Source of the DNA: JBGPTK01 sp963797765
GTDB lineage: Bacteria; Acidobacteriota; Terriglobia; Acidiferrales; UBA7541
Direction of reading: 5' to 3'
NCBI GenBank assembly: GCA_963797765.1
Contig: CAWCQU010000003.1
Coordinates: 496,001-560,000 of the forward strand
DNA: 64,000 bases
Of the stretch, positions 53,699 through 63,900 are shown piece after piece (the stretch's first letter is position 1; every line of letters begins with the position of its first letter). Under the pieces are notes generated by a model. That model worked only from the letters and a program-made list of their open reading frames with translations, had not been told where the DNA came from and searched no databases. The position numbers and the translations under genes are program-made.

Positions 53699-53774
53699 AT
53701 AAATCAATCAAGTTTGTTCATTGGGGGGATTCAATTTTGCCGCGCTTTTCTGCGGGTGTGTGCGGCGTCGCGAA

Positions 53775-54719
53775 CTAGCGCGGTGGAGCCGGGAAAAGCA
53801 TGGGCTCCTGCGAGGGTTCGTCCGCAATGGATTCGAGACGAGGGTAGTGGTGGCGGAGCGGCTCCGGAACTTTGACTTTGTTTCCCGTGACTAGGCGAAT
53901 GAGTTCGAGAGCGTTGACTACGCCTTTGCCCTGAAAGTGATTGTTGGTGATCACAAATGTTTTTTCGGCGTGCGAGGAGACTTTTTTAATACGCTCGGCC
54001 CATGGTTCGAGTTCCTCGAGCGAGTATAGATAATTGTAGCGTTCATACGATGGCACCGCGGGATCGTTGCTGAACCAGGTATCGTAGCGCCGCCCGTGGA
54101 GCCTTACGTAACCAATCGATGAAGTGGTGCGCTCGGCCGGCTTGATCGAGTTGCCGATCACGGGTTGATCGATGTTGCAGGATCCCACGCCGCGTTCGTG
54201 CAGCAAACGGTAAAAACTCTTTTGCGCCCAGGTGGAGTGGCGAACTTCCACAGCCAGCGGATAATCGCTGAATGCGCGGAGCAGATTTTCAAGCCTTGCC
54301 AGATTCTCCGGAGTGTTGTGGAAAGAGAAAGGAAATTGGATCAGGATGGCGCCCAGTTTTCCAGCATCGCGCAAGACATCAAATCCAGCGCGCACGGCGG
54401 CTTCGTCTTGCGCCGTCGTCGCGGGCTCGTGCGTGAATTTCTGCCAGAGTTTCGCGGTGAAGAGAAAGCGGGGATTCGCGGCGACGCGGTCGAGCCATTG
54501 ACGGGCGAGCGCGGGACGCAGAGGCTGATAAAATGAAGTGTTGATCTCAATGGTATCGAAAAATTGAGACAGAAAAGCGGCCTCGTGAAATCCGCGCGGG
54601 CGGCGCGCGGGATAGACGATGCCGTTCCAATCGGAGTAAGACCATCCGGCCGGACCAATCAGCAATTGTCCATGTTTTCCAGGTTGAATTGAGGTTGGCT
54701 CGATCGCTCCGTTTGTCAT
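53775..54719 (-). CDS. DUF72 family TIM-barrel protein
   Basis: 314 residues. DUF72 signatures are visible: LLIGPAGWSYSDWNGIVYP, FDTIEINTSFYQPLRP, FTAKLWQKFTHE, and LGAILIQFPFSFHNTPENLARLENLL, plus AVEVRHSTW and YVRLHGRRYDTWF. The family has a TIM-barrel fold with no firmly assigned reaction. ATG at 54719. It is divergent from the HPF-like gene, with about 190 bp between the two starts. Confidence 0.88.
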   Translation of the reverse strand: MTNGAIEPTSIQPGKHGQLLIGPAGWSYSDWNGIVYPARRPRGFHEAAFLSQFFDTIEINTSFYQPLRPALARQWLDRVAANPRFLFTAKLWQKFTHEPATTAQDEAAVRAGFDVLRDAGKLGAILIQFPFSFHNTPENLARLENLLRAFSDYPLAVEVRHSTWAQKSFYRLLHERGVGSCNIDQPVIGNSIKPAERTTSSIGYVRLHGRRYDTWFSNDPAVPSYERYNYLYSLEELEPWAERIKKVSSHAEKTFVITNNHFQGKGVVNALELIRLVTGNKVKVPEPLRHHYPRLESIADEPSQEPMLFPAPPR

Positions 54720-54910
54720 TCTGTGGCCGCTCTGCGCATTTCAACTCAGCGTATGATGGCTTTTGGGGAGCTGTCAACCGGCGGATTTGTGCATGGAGGT
54801 TGCACAGAGTTTGCTGCCTTGCTATCCTAGTGCCGCGGGCGTCCAAATGCCTCATTCGAATCGTCGGCCAGCTTCAAATGCCTCTGCCAGATCTTACAAG
54901 CCAAGGTGCC

Positions 54911-55285
54911 ATGATGATTACCACACTTACCTGCAAGCGATTGGAAATGCACCAGGCAGTGGAAGACGAAATCGCACTCAACGCACCGAAAATTGAAAAG
55001 CTTCTGAAACGGTATGCTCCAGACGTTGCCAAACTGCACGCTTCGTTCGACAGGGTTCCGAGAAAGGTGGAATTCGAGCTCTCGTTGACGCTATCGCTGC
55101 CTTTGGGGAAGTTGCACGCCACCGGCTCGGGGACTCACGTGCGCGCGAGCGTGAAACAAGCGTTTGGCGAGCTTGGAGCGCAATTGAAAAAGCACCAGCA
55201 AAAACTTAGAAAGGATTACGAATGGAAGCGTAAGCGACCGTTGCATAAGCCGGCAACAGCCGACGAAGCGCCTGCTGCCGATTAG
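54911..55285 (+). CDS. HPF/RaiA-like ribosome hibernation factor
   Basis: 124 residues from ATG at 54911 (54914 also possible). The fold is recognisable: MITTLTCKRLEMHQAVEDEI, IEKLLKRYAPDVAKLHASF, KVEFELSLTLSLPLGKLHATGSGTHVRASVKQAFGELGAQLKKH. Members bind the 30S decoding centre and reversibly inactivate ribosomes. The N-terminal extension open upstream is not protein-like. The C terminus ends in a short Lys/Pro/Ala tail; it lacks a long C-terminal dimerisation domain, so it is the short type. Confidence 0.8.
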   Translation: MMITTLTCKRLEMHQAVEDEIALNAPKIEKLLKRYAPDVAKLHASFDRVPRKVEFELSLTLSLPLGKLHATGSGTHVRASVKQAFGELGAQLKKHQQKLRKDYEWKRKRPLHKPATADEAPAAD

Positions 55286-55446
55286 TTTTGGGCGAAACTC
55301 TTACGAGGCTTTCGGGAAGTTTGCGAAGCTGCGAATCTCGAGAGGATCAGGAACGAAGCTGTTCGGCTAAATTGAATTCACGTCTACGCCTGCGAGCGCG
55401 AGTTGCGATACCAGGGCGCACACGCTAGAATCGTTGGACTCGTTTC

Positions 55447-55521
55447 AGGGGCGTAGCTCAGTGGTAGAGCAGTGGCCTTTTAAGCCAAAGGTCGTGGGTT
55501 CGATCCCCACCGCCCCTACCA
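55447..55521 (+). tRNA. tRNA-Lys (anticodon TTT)
   Basis: 75 bases including CCA. Acceptor AGGGGCG pairs with CGCCCCT; D arm GCTC/GAGC; anticodon loop CTTTTAA gives TTT; T arm GTGGG/CCCAC with TTCGATC. One mismatch at 27-43 does not prevent folding. Confidence 0.93.
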
Positions 55522-55678
55522 GTCTTCTAGTTGATATTTTTGGAGTTAGCCTCTGTTGCGGTTGCGCCAGCCGACCGGGATTTCCCGGGAATGGGATCCG
55601 GCGGGAATAATTCTGATACTCAATTCACATTGTTAATTCGAGGGAGCGGGGCATTGCTGCCCGGCTCGCGCGTGGTTT

Positions 55679-57274
55679 TCAGATGCCGTCGAGATAGCGG
55701 AGCAATCCAACGAGTTCGCTGAGAGTAATTACTTGCTCGGGAGGGGGCACATTCCCGGTGAGCGTGGTGACGACGAATTTGCGCACGTCCGGGTTGTAGA
55801 AAAAAACGTCATGATAGACGGGATAGTTGGTCACTTGATCCCACGGAAGGCTCGCGGGAATGGGGAGGCTCACAGGCGCGGAGCAAGAACCCTGCGGCGG
55901 GGGCGTGGAAGGATATGGGCCATTACCCCACTGGACGCGAGTGATGTGAGGGTCTCCGTAGGTATATCCCTCGTAGGAATCAAAGAAGCCGTTGCCATCT
56001 CCAGCCCATGGCTGATTGATTTCGACGTCGCCGACACGAGAAAAGGCCGATTGGGACACAGGAATGGTTTGTGGGTTGGGGCGCAGAAGATCGATCAAGG
56101 GAAGGAAATTACCTTGATTGTTGCTGAGCTGAGTGAGGCCGGTCGGACTACAAATGTATTCGTTCTGATTGATCCGGCCATTGATGACAAAATCCAAGAA
56201 GCTCGTTTTCTGGCGGGCTCCGGTGGAAAAGGTATTAATCACGCCGCCGTCGATATTGGGAGTGCCAGGAATTCCGGGAATGCCCACAAGTTGGGCCCAC
56301 GGATTATTGCCGGGTGAAGAGGTGGCATTCAGATCGAGGAGCACATCGTTCCTCACGGTGGGATCGTCGTTCACGTTTTCAGGAGTGCTGCCGCCTGGAG
56401 GAGTGAGAAAATCAGTCGTGGGCATCAGCCGTTGCCGCATGGGGTCGTACAAACGGAAAAACGCGACGGAATCGGGCCGGAATTTTCCGTTCAAGTCCTT
56501 CCTTAAAATCTTGGCAAGCGTGATGTTGTAATCGGGTCCCGGAATTTTGCCGCCCGCGGTGACGAACGCAAAAGCTGCCGCGGAAAATCGGCCCTCAATT
56601 TCCGTGGTGGGAATGAATCCGCCCAGGACATCCTGGAAATCCGCGTGCCAGGGCCGCCAGGAATGGACCGTCCCGAAGTGAATGCAAGCGCCCAGTATGA
56701 GGTAACGAATTTTGGGGAGATGCCGAGTATGGCCGTTCTTATCCACATAAGTCCCGCCATAAGCCGGGCTCTGGAGATAGGCCCGCGCCAGCGGGCCGCC
56801 GGTGCTGTGGGTGACGACGTCTACGTATTCGAGGCCCGGATTTGCCTGCACCGCCTGGTCGAGCCAGTAGCCAAGATAGTTGATGGCATAGGAAAAGTCG
56901 CCGCTGGTCATGGACTGCGCTGTGACCAACGAAATCTGGCCATCAAATACGCCGTCGTCCGGAGCCAGGGCCATGCGCCAATCGTATACAGCGCCGAAGA
57001 AGGTTTTGCCTTCCACATAACCGGCGTTGGTCAGGCTGCGTACGAATGAGGAATAGGAGGGAGACAAGTCGAGGGTTTTCGGATCGGCTCCACGATTGAA
57101 GGCGTATTGCAAAGTAGTTCCCTGGTGCGGCGAGGAGGCTGCATATCCTGGAACGAAGACCAGTGGAACTGCGGGGCCCGACGAACCAGCCTGGGGAGCG
57201 GCGGCCGCGGGGCCACAGATTCCGAGGGCGAGAATTACTCCCAGCAAGAAAATGGTGAGACGGTTCACCAACAT
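55679..57274 (-). CDS. Secreted lipase/LCAT-like alpha/beta hydrolase
   Basis: 531 residues from ATG at 57274 with GGAGGAG about 11 nt upstream. A signal peptide is present (FLLGVILALGICGPAAAAPQA). The LCAT/lipase-like fold starts with PLVFVPGYAASSP, and the nucleophile elbow is VVTHSTGGPLARAY (Ser in HSTGG). Downstream is a long substrate-binding region. Likely extracellular or periplasmic; the substrate is unknown (lipid ester or other). A candidate in the lipid/polymer degradation group. Confidence 0.78.
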   Translation of the reverse strand: MLVNRLTIFLLGVILALGICGPAAAAPQAGSSGPAVPLVFVPGYAASSPHQGTTLQYAFNRGADPKTLDLSPSYSSFVRSLTNAGYVEGKTFFGAVYDWRMALAPDDGVFDGQISLVTAQSMTSGDFSYAINYLGYWLDQAVQANPGLEYVDVVTHSTGGPLARAYLQSPAYGGTYVDKNGHTRHLPKIRYLILGACIHFGTVHSWRPWHADFQDVLGGFIPTTEIEGRFSAAAFAFVTAGGKIPGPDYNITLAKILRKDLNGKFRPDSVAFFRLYDPMRQRLMPTTDFLTPPGGSTPENVNDDPTVRNDVLLDLNATSSPGNNPWAQLVGIPGIPGTPNIDGGVINTFSTGARQKTSFLDFVINGRINQNEYICSPTGLTQLSNNQGNFLPLIDLLRPNPQTIPVSQSAFSRVGDVEINQPWAGDGNGFFDSYEGYTYGDPHITRVQWGNGPYPSTPPPQGSCSAPVSLPIPASLPWDQVTNYPVYHDVFFYNPDVRKFVVTTLTGNVPPPEQVITLSELVGLLRYLDGI

Positions 57275-57360
57275 ATTTTTTGCTTCTCCTCCGCGGACGA
57301 ACAAACCCGCACTGGTTCAATTTCAATGGACACGCTTGGACTCGTGATTTACCTTCCGCC

Positions 57361-57969
57361 TTAATCCCTTGATCCGGAATCGCCGTGAGATTCCTTGTTG
57401 TGTGAGTTCCCGCCGCGGGAGTCATCGTCGTCACGATCTCCGTCGCCGTGGGAGCCCTTGCCGCGCGAGTTCTGGCGCACGGTTGTCAGCTCACCATCGC
57501 GACGGCATCGCCATTCGATTTTCGAATCGTAGACCGCGGTGAGATGTGAGCCGTCGTTGGCACTCATGCGCGTGTGCAGGAGCGTTTCGGACGGGTGGCC
57601 AGCACAGGAAAGCGGTTCGCTGATTCTGGCGCGGTCGACAGAGATCGAGAATTCACCGAGGCTTTGACCGTGTTTGGGAGCGATGATTTCGATCACCACT
57701 CGAGGAGTGGCGCCGCGTTCGGTTTGGAACACCGCATCCTTGTCAGTGCTTCCCCTGATAGCAGAGAGCACGAGCGGAAATTGCGGCGTGGTGCCATCGC
57801 TCTTGCGCGCCAGTTCGCCGGCACCCGCGTCTTCCGCCAGCACGTTCGGAATGGTCAGTGAGGCGACGTGTAGCTTGATGCCGCTGGGCAGGCTGATCCG
57901 CCCTCGGATCTTGATCGTGCCGTTGGTCTTGTTCGAGCCCACATTCTGCGCCGTGGCCGGTGACTTCAT
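57361..57969 (-). CDS. Secreted-protein C-terminal part or separate small protein, Asp/Gly/His-rich tail
   Basis: 202 codons from ATG at 57969. It reads NGTIKIRGRISLPSGIKLHVASLTIPNVLAED, a beta-rich region, and ends in a charged Ser/His/Gly/Asp-rich tail (GKGSHGDGDRDDDDSRGG). It overlaps the end of the large gene upstream by 227 bp in another frame, and the last about 75 residues of that gene look out of frame. The simplest explanation is that both are one protein broken by a one-base shift near 57965. Alternatively, it is a separate gene with translational coupling. Confidence 0.5.
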   Translation of the reverse strand: MKSPATAQNVGSNKTNGTIKIRGRISLPSGIKLHVASLTIPNVLAEDAGAGELARKSDGTTPQFPLVLSAIRGSTDKDAVFQTERGATPRVVIEIIAPKHGQSLGEFSISVDRARISEPLSCAGHPSETLLHTRMSANDGSHLTAVYDSKIEWRCRRDGELTTVRQNSRGKGSHGDGDRDDDDSRGGNSHNKESHGDSGSRD

Positions 57970-60193
57970 CGCTGGACGGCGTTTCAGTGGTGATTGTTTC
58001 GTTTTGAATTCCCGGTACCATCGTTCCCGGATCGGCGGAGACTTGCGGCGTCCCGGCAGTGGAATCTCCGTAATAGAAAGATGCCGTGGAAGTGCCGGCG
58101 GGAATCGTGACGCTGGTGACTGCGGAACCGTCCGCCGTGAGCGAGAAGGTTCCGGTGAGCGACGTCGAAGCGAGATCGACGATGGTGTCTGACGTACTCG
58201 TGAGCGCTACGGCGGTTCCGGAGGAGGCATCCTGCATCTGGATCGTGATTGGGCCGAGCGTGGCGGAACCGTTTCCGGTGCCGGAGAATGCCGAGGAAGT
58301 GACCACGATCTGCCGGTAGGGATTCCGCGGTGCGACCCCGCTGAAATATGCATCAAAATCAGCCCCGCACATGGTGGGCACGCCCAAAAAGTTTGTGGTG
58401 GTTCGAACTACAGCTGGCTGAAGAAGTCCAAACGCCAGGTTCGTTCCGCAGGTGGGATTGCTGACATCAATTGCCGGCCACATATATCCCCCTTCCTGGA
58501 TACTGCCGTCCGAATAGGGCAGCCAGGCGGGTTGTATGCCGTTGGTCCAGATGCCCGGATTCGGGCAAGTATTGCTCTTTCCTGTGTTGTTGTTGTAATT
58601 CACATCGGAAGTGAGAAGCACGTTGTTGCAACTGGAGAAGCCGTAGAAACAAGCGTTGCTCGCGCCGGATTCCAAGTTTGATTGGGCAATCACGGCATCG
58701 CAATTGCTCTTGTCGTATTCCACATACTCATCTTTTGTCAGAGAGATCAGGTCGGTGGACTGTCCGTAGTTCACACTATTGAAGCTGCCGTTGTAGCACC
58801 AGGGCTGTAATGCCGTGGAGCGCAACTGGTTGGTGTCCATGAAGCAAAGCGCCGTCATTCCGCTCGATCCGAACACAGCGCCCGGCCCAAAGTCAGCTTC
58901 GAGACTCGGGGTTGCGGTGTATTCCGTCTGGGTGAGAATTATTTTGTTGGCGGCGTTTTGGAACCCAAGAGCGGTCAATCCATCGGCAAGGGTCTGGGTC
59001 TTGCTTCCGTTGGCCCAGGCATTCGTCACGGCGCGCCACATTACTGCTGTCGCCGGAGCCCAACCAGTTTCGTATTGATAAGCGGCGCTGAAGAGATTAT
59101 TGGGGTAACTCCAGAAAGGGGTCGTGAACGGCTTACTGGTGAAAGCTAATCCACAGGTATTGCTGGATGAGGTGAGCGGAGTAGAGCAGTTGTTCTGCGG
59201 AATATCTTCAGCATTGGTGAATTCCTCAAGCGAAGCCACAAATAAATAATTGGTATTATTTCCCGCCAAATAAAGGCCGGTTTGCAAATTGCCACTGCTG
59301 TCATAGGTGGAATACGGCACCCCGTTCGCCGAGTATTGATTCTGCAGGTAAACGTAGAGCTGCTCCAGGACGTTTCGCGCGAAACCGCATTCCGTAGCGG
59401 TCTGGCCCGTGGGATTCTGGCACACCAGAGCCGCTTGACTGGCCGGAAGGCCGTTGGAAGTCGTCCCAGCGGAATAGTAAGGGGAGCTCAGGTAGGCTTG
59501 ATAGTTGTAATACTCCACCTGCAGCATTGCCGCCACCGTCTGATAGTTGGCGAAGTATTGCAGCAGATTGATCGGGTCCTTGTAGAAGGTTGCATCGGCG
59601 CCGAAAGATCCCGTCGCGGGAACGGATGACGCTGTTTTCACCGCGTTTTGACACGTTCCGATAATTCCATCGTTATTGGTGGACTGCAGGGCGATATTGA
59701 TTGCCACCAGGGATGCGGAGATCGACGGAAGTCCGCCGCCGGGGCCGTTGGCAATTTCACTTAAGACGTTATTAATGTCGGCCTGGGTCACGGTGCCGCT
59801 CGGGTTCTCGCCGGCCTGAAGCAGGGCCGTATAGTCATTCGAAACTGTCTCAATGGAAGTCAGCGCGTTAGTGACGGAACTGCTATTCAGCGCTTGGACG
59901 CAAGTCTGCGTCGTAATTTCACTTGAAATCTGACTGAGTTGCGCGGAGATGGTATCGAGCTCGTTGTTGATCTGCGTCAACTGGTTCAGGATGGCGGTCT
60001 GCGTGCTGCTCTGCGAGTTAAGGCCGAGCGCGGTGAGGGCGTAGCCGGTCAATTGATCCGTGATCCCGCCGGTTACTCCTTCCACCAAGCCAGTGATGAC
60101 GGAGGCTTCCTGCGCCTGCGATTGAGGCGCGAGGACGAATGCCAGCAAGATCAACAACACGAAAATTGCTTTCCCAGCCGATTTACTTTGCAT
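57743..60193 (-). CDS. Large exported protein with Ig-like domain, probably frameshifted near the end
   Basis: 816 codons. Signal peptide (AIFVLLILLAFVLAPQSQAQ). An N-terminal helical region (residues about 30-150) with a coiled-coil character (QTAILNQLTQINNELDTISAQLSQISSEITTQ), then a long Tyr/Asn/Ser-rich region, then a C-terminal Ig/Big-like segment (GTAVALTSTSDTIVDLASTSLTGTFSLTADGSAVTSVTIPAG). From about residue 742 the reading becomes Arg/His/Gln-rich and non-family, and the neighbouring frame at 57969 continues the beta-rich protein. Function unknown; probably a surface or secreted protein. Confidence 0.68.
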   Translation of the reverse strand: MQSKSAGKAIFVLLILLAFVLAPQSQAQEASVITGLVEGVTGGITDQLTGYALTALGLNSQSSTQTAILNQLTQINNELDTISAQLSQISSEITTQTCVQALNSSSVTNALTSIETVSNDYTALLQAGENPSGTVTQADINNVLSEIANGPGGGLPSISASLVAINIALQSTNNDGIIGTCQNAVKTASSVPATGSFGADATFYKDPINLLQYFANYQTVAAMLQVEYYNYQAYLSSPYYSAGTTSNGLPASQAALVCQNPTGQTATECGFARNVLEQLYVYLQNQYSANGVPYSTYDSSGNLQTGLYLAGNNTNYLFVASLEEFTNAEDIPQNNCSTPLTSSSNTCGLAFTSKPFTTPFWSYPNNLFSAAYQYETGWAPATAVMWRAVTNAWANGSKTQTLADGLTALGFQNAANKIILTQTEYTATPSLEADFGPGAVFGSSGMTALCFMDTNQLRSTALQPWCYNGSFNSVNYGQSTDLISLTKDEYVEYDKSNCDAVIAQSNLESGASNACFYGFSSCNNVLLTSDVNYNNNTGKSNTCPNPGIWTNGIQPAWLPYSDGSIQEGGYMWPAIDVSNPTCGTNLAFGLLQPAVVRTTTNFLGVPTMCGADFDAYFSGVAPRNPYRQIVVTSSAFSGTGNGSATLGPITIQMQDASSGTAVALTSTSDTIVDLASTSLTGTFSLTADGSAVTSVTIPAGTSTASFYYGDSTAGTPQVSADPGTMVPGIQNETITTETPSSDEVTGHGAECGLEQDQRHDQDPRADQPAQRHQATRRLTDHSERAGGRRGCRRTGAQERWHHAAISARALCYQGKH

Positions 60194-60960
60194 CTTCCTC
60201 TCCTTTGCGATGTGTCCAGAATTTCAAGGATCGATTCAAGAATGCACATTTGCCAACTTCTCGCTGCTAACCGCGGCAGAGTTTCCTCCGGAACATTTTC
60301 GCCAGCATTCCGGCAGGATCAGCCGGATGCAAATTTCTGTGCTCGCAAGCGACTCAACAGCCAGCCGCACAATCGAAACAGCGGGTTACAAATCTGCCGA
60401 GCAAACTTCTGATGACACTCGAAACAGGGTAAAGCGGGGGACGTAACTGGAGCAGCAAACTACCTGAAATGAGCTATAAGACGCCACGGGTTCTGTATCA
60501 TCGGCCCTCGATTTCTGTCAATAAAATCCAACGTTTCGACGCCATCTTTCAAAAAAATGAGAGTACTAAGAGTTCGATAACTTCGAACGGTTGCACTGTG
60601 GGAAGCGAACAACATCGTAAGCTCCATTCACATCGATTTCGCGCCGATCCATTTTCAAGCAATTCGCGATGCTCCATTCCTGGGCAGAGCCTGCGGGGCG
60701 TGGAACAATCTCGATATATCGGCTTCTCCGCGCCGCACAATCGGTTTCCCGCCCGGTAGATATCCACCCTTGTTAATGTAGTTCCATTGGCGCCACCTGT
60801 ATTCAACACGATCCCGCTGGGCCACAGAGTCTCAGCGTGAGCGGCCGACCGGTGTCGCCGTGCTCAGGTTCCGGGTGACCGTGAACGATCCAACCGGCCC
60901 ATCCTGCAATCCGCGGGACTCTGGTTCGAGTTCTCCCCTGCGGCAGCTCAGAATTTTTCC
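60194..60960. other. Intergenic region with no convincing gene
   Basis: About 770 bases between two minus-strand genes. Short minus-strand frames near 60640-60800 read partly protein-like (for example GYLPGGKPIVRRGEADISRL) but are interrupted by stops, so a decayed gene is possible. No RNA gene or REP-like element was recognised. Confidence 0.35.
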
Positions 60961-63900
60961 CTAGTACAACTCCGCAGACTTTAGAATCGTTGCGCTTGCG
61001 CCAAGACCTCCCACCAGCAGTACCGAACCGTTCGGCAGCAGCGTCGCCGTATGGTCGCCCCTGGCGGCCTTCAGCAGGGTGGTTGGGGCGCTGAAGGTTC
61101 CCGCAACCGGATCGTAGATGCCGATTGAATCGAGCGGATTCCCGATTGAATTCAGGCCTCCCGCGACCAGGACCGTTCCGTTGCTCAGCAGAGTTGCCGT
61201 GGCATTGGCGCGAATGCCCGTGATGCTGGCGGTGGTTGAGAATGTTCCAGCCATGGGATCGAAGATTTCCGCGCTGGATAGGGAAGCAAAGGAACTATTG
61301 GAACCTCCTACAAAGAGTATCTTGCCGTTAGTGAGCAGAGTGGCGGTGTGATAGAAGCGCGCGACTGACAGGCTGGAGGAGGTGGTGGTGAAGGTGCCCG
61401 TCGCGGGATTATAGATCTCCGCGCTGGCTAGAGCTGCCGAGCCGGAATAGCCTCCGACGATCAACACCGTTCCGTTACTTAACAACGTGGCGGTGTGTGA
61501 AGTGCGCGCGGCGTTCAAATTGCCGGTGGTGTTACTGAAGGTTCCTGCTACAGGATCATAGATTTCAGCAGTGGCCAGGGAAGAGCCGCCGCTGCCTTCG
61601 CCTCCAACGATCAGCACGGTTCCGTTACGCAGCAACGTTGCCGTATGGCCGTAGCGGCCTTTGGTGAGGCTGCCGGTGGTGGCGCTGAAGGTGTTCGTTC
61701 CAGGGTCATAGATCTCCGCACTGGCTAAGGCCGCCGATCCGCTATAGCCACCCGCAAGCAGAACTTTTCCGTTGCTCAACAGCGTGGCCGAGTGGAGTTC
61801 CCGCGCCGTGGCTAGGCTACCGGTGGTGGCGGTGAAAGTCTGCGGACCAGGATTAAATAGCTCCGCATTGGTGACGGGAACGCCGCTACTGTTTTCACCT
61901 CCAGCCACCAATACCATTCCGTTGTTGAGGAGCGTCGCCGAGTGAGTGTAAACGCCGGTGCTCAGACTTCCGGTTGTCGTGACGAATCCGGAGGACCTGA
62001 CGGTCAATGTGGCCGTGCCGCTGATCGAGGAATCGGCAGAACCGACGGTGGCAGTGATCGTGACAACTCCTGGAGCGATGCCGATCGCGGTGCCGTAGTT
62101 GGTAGCATCGTTCGTAACCACCGCAATTGCCGTGTTCGAAGAGCTCCATGTGGCCGACGCCAGGACCTGGGTACTGTTGTCGCTGAACGTGGCAACAGCA
62201 ACAAACTTCTGATTTCCAAGAGGCGAGATCGTTGCCGAACCCGGCTGAATCGAAATTGATACGAGTCCAGGCGGGAGGAAATTATCGGGATGATAGATTT
62301 CGGAACTGCTCAGGTCTGCGCCACTCGAGTCCTGGCCGCCATAAACGAGCACCGTCCCGTCATCCAACCGAATCGAAGATTGCATATTGCGTCCGGTATT
62401 CAAATCGCCCGTGAAGCTGAACGTTTGTGATCCTGGATCGTAGATCTCAGAAGTGTTCACCGGACCACTTGGCGTCGCACCGCCGGCAATGAGCACCGTT
62501 CCGTCATTCAGCAAAGTCGCCGAATGTTGCGTTCGAGCGGTGTTCAGGCTGCCGGAAGTGAGTGTGAATAGATTCGTCGCTGGATCATAGAGCTCGGCTG
62601 TGGCCTGTGGGCCTCCAGCGTTCCCGCCACCGACGATCAATACTTTTCCTCCGTTCAATAGGGTTGCCGTGAGCCCGTTTCGCGCAGTGCTCATGCTCCC
62701 GGAAGTAAAGGAGAACGCGTTTGTGTTGGGATCATAGATTTCCGCGGATGCCAGCGCGCCGCTTGAGCCCTGGCCTCCAACGATCAGCACCTTGCCGTTG
62801 CCCAACAGAATTGCGGCGTGATTTCCACGGGCCGTTTTCAGGCTGCCCGTTGGCAGGAAGGTCTGGCTGATTGGATCATAGAGCTCCGCACTCGAGACTG
62901 GGCCAGTGGCTCCGCTGCCTCCGGCAATCAGAACTTTACCGTTGGGCAGCAGGGTGGCGGTGTGTTGATCGCGCGCTGAACTCATACTGCCGCTGGCGGG
63001 CGTGAACATCCCGGTGGCGGGATCGTAGAGCTCGGCGCTGGACAATCCGTTGGTGCCGTCCGAGGTGCCTCCGACGATCAGAACCTTACCGTTGTTGAGC
63101 AAGGTGGCGGTCTGGTCGCCGCGGGCCGTATTCATGCTGCCCGTTGGAGTGTAGGTCCCGTTGGTCGGATCGTACAGATTTGCATTGGCTATGCCAATTG
63201 GGTCGCCTTGCGTGCCTCCCGTGGTCAGGACGCCTGTGCCGGGAAGTTGCGTCTGACTGGCGCCAGAGGATGCACTGCCTGTGCTGCCAGACTTCGAATA
63301 GTTTCCTGACACGCCCAACGCGGCCGAATCACTGGTAATCGAGCCTAGAGTGGCCTGTATGATTGCGGCGCCGGAGTTGACTCCCTTAGCGATTCCCGTA
63401 TGCGTGCCGATAGTAGCGACGGAAGTGTCCGAAGAGCTCCAGGTGACGCTCGTGGTGATGTCCTGCGTGCTGTTATCGGAGTATTTTCCAGTGGCCGTGA
63501 AGTCCTGCGAATCTCCCACGCTGATCGTGGCCGCCTTGGGCGTCACGGCGATCGAACTCAGCGTCGGTGAAGTCACCGTAAGCGTAGTTGAGCCGTTGAT
63601 GCTGCCAGATGTAGCCTTGATCAACGAAGTTCCGGCCGCGACCCCAGTGGCCAGGCCACCGGTGGTGATTGTGGCCACACTGGTGGTGGCCGAATTCCAA
63701 GTGACACTGCTGGTGAGGTTCTGCGTGGTTGAATCCGTGTAAGTTCCGGTGGCGGTGAACTGCTTGGTGCTACCCGAGGTGATCGACGGATTTGCCGGAG
63801 TGACCGCGATGGATACGAGAGTCGCAGCCGTTACGGTCAGAGTGGTCGAGCCGTTGACGCTGCCGGATGTGGCCTTGATCACCGAACTTCCGGTTCCGAC

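Noticed and set aside
54689..54910. N-terminal extension of the HPF-like protein
   Set aside because: The upstream residues do not match the family, and the conserved domain starts at MITTLTC; ATG at 54911 is preferred.
60961..63300. CRISPR-like regular repeats
   Set aside because: The repeats are in-frame kelch units of about 165 bp that encode protein; no short direct repeats with unique spacers and no cas genes.
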